DNA of 9,578 nucleotides from an uncultured Micrococcaceae bacterium. Its GTDB lineage: Bacteria > Actinomycetota > Actinomycetes > Actinomycetales > Micrococcaceae. Positions within the stretch are counted from its first letter, which is position 1, and every line of letters starts with the position of its first letter. Shown piece by piece: positions 6,637-9,578 of the stretch. Where the stretch lies: assembly GCA_937896705.1 (NCBI GenBank), contig CALBOC010000262.1, positions 1 to 9,578 of the forward strand, in the 5' to 3' direction. The notes beneath the pieces were generated by a model. The model had not been told where the DNA came from, made no database searches, and saw only the letters and a program-made list of their open reading frames with translations. Made by a program: the position numbers and the translations under genes.

Positions 6637-8489
6637 GTGGTCCAGGACGCGCTCGCGGTGCCGGCTCGGCAGATTATCAACGCATGACCAAAGACGAACG
6701 TCGGGCATCACTGCGATTACTCGGCACGCTGTTAAGACCGTATACCTGGCAACTGGTCGGGCTGTCGATCGTGGTGATTATCGCCCAGGTGGCGTCCGTT
6801 GCCGGGCCGGCAATTATTGCCTGGGGTATCGACAACGGACTCCCAGCGCTGCTAGAAGGCAATGCGAACCCGGCGATTGCAGCCTCCGTGGCCCACATCG
6901 TAGCTGCCGTAGTGGCCGGTGGGCTGATGTATGTGTTCATCCGGTGGAATATGACCATCGGTCAGACCATGCTTTATGGCTTACGGCGCCGGCTGTTCTT
7001 ACATAGTCAGCGATTGGATATGAAGTTCCACGAAACCTACGCTTCGGGGCGTACGGTGGCACGCCAAACTTCTGACATGGACGCGCTCGCCCAGCTGTTG
7101 AACTCCGGGCTCGACATCATGGTCGGCTCGGTGTTGCAGATGGTCTTCACCATGGTGCTGATCGTGACCATGGATGTTCCCTCCGGGGTGGTCATGGCCG
7201 GGTTACTGGTCCCCGCGACCATGCTGACGGTTTGGTTTCAGAAACGCTCGTCGGTGACATACCGCCAGATTCAGACAAACTCGGCACGGTTGATTTCACA
7301 TTTCGTAGAAACCGTCAGCGGTATCCGCGCCGTCAAGGCGTATCGTCGTCAAAAGGCCAACGGCAAACGTTATGAGCAATTGGCCGAAGATCACCGCCAA
7401 TCTGCGCTGCGGTCAATTCATCTCTTCGGTATCTACCAGCCCACTTTGCGCTGGTTGTCTTCGATCACCATCGCCGCGGTGTTGATGGTGGGTGGCTTCC
7501 GTGTCTTGGGTGGCGAACTCCAGGTTGGGGTACTGGTCGCACTGGTGTTATATGCTCGACGCTTCTTCCAGCCCATCGATGAGATCGCGAACTTTTATAA
7601 TACGTTCCAGTCTGCGGTGGCTGCCCTGGAGAAAATTTCCGGGCTATTAGCCGAAAAACCCTCCGTGACCGACCCGCAGGAGCCGGTCGAATTGACAGAT
7701 GCCCGCGGTGAGATCGTCTTCGACAATGTCTCGTTTCGGTACCAAGAGGAGTTACCGTTGGCCCTGCGGCCGACCTCGCTGCATGTGCCGGCGGGTCAAA
7801 CCGTGGCCATTGTGGGATCGACCGGTGCGGGCAAGTCCACCATCGCGAAACTCATGGCACGATTTTATGATGTCACCGACGGATCCATCAGGTTAGACGG
7901 GGTAAACCTCAAAGATATGGATCTGGATACCCTGACCCAACACATCGTGATGGTCACGCAGGAGTCGTATTTGTTCTCTGGATCGGTGGCCAACAATATT
8001 GCCATCGGCAATCCCGAAGCCAGCCGCGAAGAGATTCGGGCCGCGGCCGAGATCATCGGAGCCGATAGCTTCATTGACCAGCTCCCCGAGGGCTTCGATA
8101 CCGATGTGCGGGCCAAAGGTGGCCGGATGTCGGCTGGGCAACGTCAGATGGTGTCCTTTGCGCGCGCCTTCTTGGCCGATCCGACCGTACTGATTCTGGA
8201 TGAGGCGACCTCGTCGTTAGATGCGCCCACCGAAGCGGTCCTCCAAGAGGGTTTGAAACGACTTTTAGGGACCCGCACGTCGTTTATTATCGCCCACCGG
8301 CTGTCAACGGTGATGATTGCCGATCGGGTCTTGGTGGTTGAAGGGGGCCAGATTATCGAGGATGGCTCGCCCGAGGAACTCATCAATAGCGAGGGTCAGT
8401 TTTCGCAGTTACACCAGGCGTGGCAAGACTCGTTACGCCACAGTGAGCTTCCAACGCCCAAACAGGATGAGGATCAAGATGCCAGGTAA
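6633..8489 (+). CDS. ABC exporter half-transporter with catalytic ATP site (subunit B)
   Basis: This 618-residue half-exporter partners the preceding gene. After a basic, cytoplasmic N-terminal tail of about 38 residues, helices are predicted near 40-64, 82-104, 161-180, 184-203, 270-289 and 296-312. Walker A is GSTGAGKST (395-403, K401), the Q-loop is VTQES (Q443), Walker B is LILDEATSSLD with catalytic E524, and H555 is the switch histidine. The signature is MSAGQ (499-503) instead of LSGGQ. Subunit B therefore brings a complete Walker/catalytic set and a defective signature, the reverse of its partner. Together they would form one consensus site (B Walker motifs with the A signature) and one degenerate site. 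A strong GGGAGG ribosome-binding site (6620-6625) precedes the ATG, which overlaps the previous stop by 4 bp. The C-terminus is charged (KQDEDQDAR) and overlaps the next small gene by 11 bp. Confidence 0.95.
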   Translation: MSGPGRARGAGSADYQRMTKDERRASLRLLGTLLRPYTWQLVGLSIVVIIAQVASVAGPAIIAWGIDNGLPALLEGNANPAIAASVAHIVAAVVAGGLMYVFIRWNMTIGQTMLYGLRRRLFLHSQRLDMKFHETYASGRTVARQTSDMDALAQLLNSGLDIMVGSVLQMVFTMVLIVTMDVPSGVVMAGLLVPATMLTVWFQKRSSVTYRQIQTNSARLISHFVETVSGIRAVKAYRRQKANGKRYEQLAEDHRQSALRSIHLFGIYQPTLRWLSSITIAAVLMVGGFRVLGGELQVGVLVALVLYARRFFQPIDEIANFYNTFQSAVAALEKISGLLAEKPSVTDPQEPVELTDARGEIVFDNVSFRYQEELPLALRPTSLHVPAGQTVAIVGSTGAGKSTIAKLMARFYDVTDGSIRLDGVNLKDMDLDTLTQHIVMVTQESYLFSGSVANNIAIGNPEASREEIRAAAEIIGADSFIDQLPEGFDTDVRAKGGRMSAGQRQMVSFARAFLADPTVLILDEATSSLDAPTEAVLQEGLKRLLGTRTSFIIAHRLSTVMIADRVLVVEGGQIIEDGSPEELINSEGQFSQLHQAWQDSLRHSELPTPKQDEDQDAR

Positions 8490-8709
8490 AGCTAAGGCCG
8501 CCCTATTCGGGGCGCTCATCGGAGCTGTGATTGCGGTGGTGATCGAAGCGATGGCCGTGGCGTTCAATAACGAAGCCTTTTTCGGAAGTGACCAGTCCTG
8601 GCTAATTCTCGTGATCGCCGTCGCGGTCGTGGCATGGAGCCAGCTCCGAGCCTATGACCAGAAAACGGGCCTCTATGCCGAACGAGACGACGCCGATGAT
8701 CCAACCTGA
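8479..8709 (+). CDS. Small two-helix membrane protein, function unknown
   Basis: I do not recognise a family for this 76-residue protein. It has a basic start (MPGKAKA), a first hydrophobic helix near residues 7-29 (AALFGALIGAVIAVVIEAMA...), a short polar loop (NNEAFFGSDQS), a second helix near 41-56 (WLILVIAVAVVAW) and an acidic tail (ERDDADDPT). Charge placement suggests both ends face the cytoplasm. ATG at 8479 is chosen because GAGGA (8469-8473) lies 5 bases upstream. An in-frame ATG at 8467 would add MRIK with a poorer site. The start lies inside the end of subunit B (11-bp overlap), so translation is likely coupled. It could be an accessory or stability factor for the exporter, or an unrelated passenger. 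It is a real gene rather than a shadow frame because its hydrophobic pattern continues well past the upstream stop. Confidence 0.75.
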   Translation: MPGKAKAALFGALIGAVIAVVIEAMAVAFNNEAFFGSDQSWLILVIAVAVVAWSQLRAYDQKTGLYAERDDADDPT

Positions 8710-8715
8710 ACGGTT

Positions 8716-9578
8716 CTAGCCGAACTGGATGTCGCCCAGAGCACGCTGTGGCAGGTCGTTGATGGTGCCAAACCGATGAGCGGTCATGGTAACGGATTGT
8801 TCACGAATGAACGGCAGCATCTCTAACCTGCCGGCCGAGGTTACCGGTTGTTGATAGACCGCGATTTCTGGCCGATGTGCGATCACTTGAATTGTTTCGG
8901 CAGCTTCTACCGCCCCGATCAGTCGGATCCGACCGGAGCCATCTACAGGGTCCTCCTCGGCTAACTTGGTTGCTCGCCGGAACCAGGCGGCTGAGTCCTC
9001 GAAGACCACCGACATATGCGTATCGGAGAACACCTGGGCTATCTCCGGGGAAACTTCCGGCGGCAGTGAAACGATATTTTCCGGTAGCACCCCGGTGCCT
9101 TGGCCCGTGGTGGTCGCTCGTTGGACTCGCACACCGGCGGCGACCACGCGCAAGAGTTTTGTCAGGCCGGTGCCGGAGGTGTCACTGAGTCGAATATGGA
9201 CCGGAACCGGCCGATACCGCAGCGCATTGATTTCCACTTTGAGATGTGAAACATCTCGCTGGCCGGTATAGGTTTGTACCACGTGTGCATCGTGGGATAC
9301 CGCACGAACAAACCACTGAGTGTGCTCATCGGTGACATAAGCTGACAGCTGCTCAGCTAGGCGGTGGGCCTCATCGTCGGCCGCTTCGGGAAGGGTGGCC
9401 GGGGCATCGGTCCAATCGGTCAGGCCTAGTAGGTAGTTTGGCCCCCCGACTTTCGAGCCGGGTCCGATAGCCGAACGCTTCCAGCCACCAAAGGGTTGGC
9501 GTCGCACGATCGCCCCGGTGATCCCGCGGTTGATGTAGAGGTTGCCGGCCGCGACGTGTTCGGACCAGGTCGCGATCT
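8716..9578 (-). CDS. putA: Bifunctional proline dehydrogenase / L-glutamate-gamma-semialdehyde dehydrogenase, C-terminal part
   Basis: PutA oxidises proline to glutamate through delta-1-pyrroline-5-carboxylate. Only the last 286 residues are here; the gene enters from the right edge. The fragment begins in the aldehyde dehydrogenase domain with [20 protein letters not shown] followed by [20 protein letters not shown], a signature of the P5C dehydrogenase branch. About 240 residues follow, including [20 protein letters not shown] and an end block [19 protein letters not shown]. This fits the extra C-terminal domain of the longer (type B) PutA proteins. The catalytic cysteine and the proline dehydrogenase domain lie outside the window, so bifunctionality is inferred from this tail. 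The stop at 8716 is 6 bp from the stop of the convergent small membrane protein gene. No link with the exporter operon is suggested. Confidence 0.88.
   Translation of the reverse strand, partial: IATWSEHVAAGNLYINRGITGAIVRRQPFGGWKRSAIGPGSKVGGPNYLLGLTDWTDAPATLPEAADDEAHRLAEQLSAYVTDEHTQWFVRAVSHDAHVVQTYTGQRDVSHLKVEINALRYRPVPVHIRLSDTSGTGLTKLLRVVAAGVRVQRATTTGQGTGVLPENIVSLPPEVSPEIAQVFSDTHMSVVFEDSAAWFRRATKLAEEDPVDGSGRIRLIGAVEAAETIQVIAHRPEIAVYQQPVTSAGRLEMLPFIREQSVTMTAHRFGTINDLPQRALGDIQFG

Noticed and set aside
8317..8478. Longer version of the small membrane protein starting at 8317
   Set aside because: This part is a shadow frame of the ABC subunit B C-terminus; the ribosome-binding site and hydrophobic pattern support 8479.
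8866..9271. Plus-strand frames of about 100 codons opposite putA
   Set aside because: They are rich in Arg/Pro/Ser as expected of antisense shadows, and lie opposite a clear PutA C-terminal domain.
1..9578. CRISPR arrays, tRNA/rRNA genes, insertion sequences, prophage or att repeats
   Set aside because: No regularly spaced repeats, no tRNA-like cloverleaf, no transposase or integrase motifs were found; gene content looks like stable chromosome.

Overview
The window looks like chromosomal DNA from a high-to-moderate-GC Actinomycetota, most likely a Micrococcales/Micrococcaceae-type organism. The evidence is the nrdH-nrdI-nrdE order of a class Ib ribonucleotide reductase with actinobacterial protein motifs, a long bifunctional PutA with the extended C-terminal domain, a UPF0371/DUF1846 protein, and frequent GTG/TTG starts. 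By eye the GC content is in the mid-50s, low for this group. The genus is inference only.

Region 1 (1-2780, minus strand) is a class Ib ribonucleotide reductase operon read right to left: nrdH (glutaredoxin-like electron donor), nrdI (flavodoxin-like activator) and nrdE (catalytic large subunit, cut by the window start about 40-45 residues before its end). nrdF, expected downstream, would lie outside the window.

Region 2 (2781-3312) is a 532-bp divergent intergenic region rich in signals. On the nrd side it has a sigma70-like promoter overlapped by two NrdR-box-like sites 32 bp apart, a 26-bp dyad between them, and a bulged hairpin in the predicted nrdH leader. Further right are three same-direction DnaA-box-like sites, a 7-bp inverted repeat and a larger imperfect hairpin. 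The last two may belong to the rightward operon.

Region 3 (3313-8709, plus strand) looks like one tightly packed operon: a DUF1846/UPF0371 P-loop protein of unknown function, two half-size ABC exporters whose start and stop codons overlap as ATGA, and a 76-residue two-helix membrane protein overlapping the second ABC gene by 11 bp. The two ABC subunits carry complementary defects (Walker B/Q-loop in one, signature motif in the other), which predicts an asymmetric heterodimeric exporter with one consensus and one degenerate ATP site. The substrate cannot be read from the sequence. The linkage of a DUF1846 protein to this exporter and the small membrane protein is the best candidate here for an undescribed system.

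Region 4 (8716-9578, minus strand) is the C-terminal part of a bifunctional proline dehydrogenase / L-glutamate-gamma-semialdehyde dehydrogenase (PutA). It converges on the exporter operon with only 6 bp between the stop codons. No tRNA, rRNA, CRISPR array, transposase or att-like repeat was seen.
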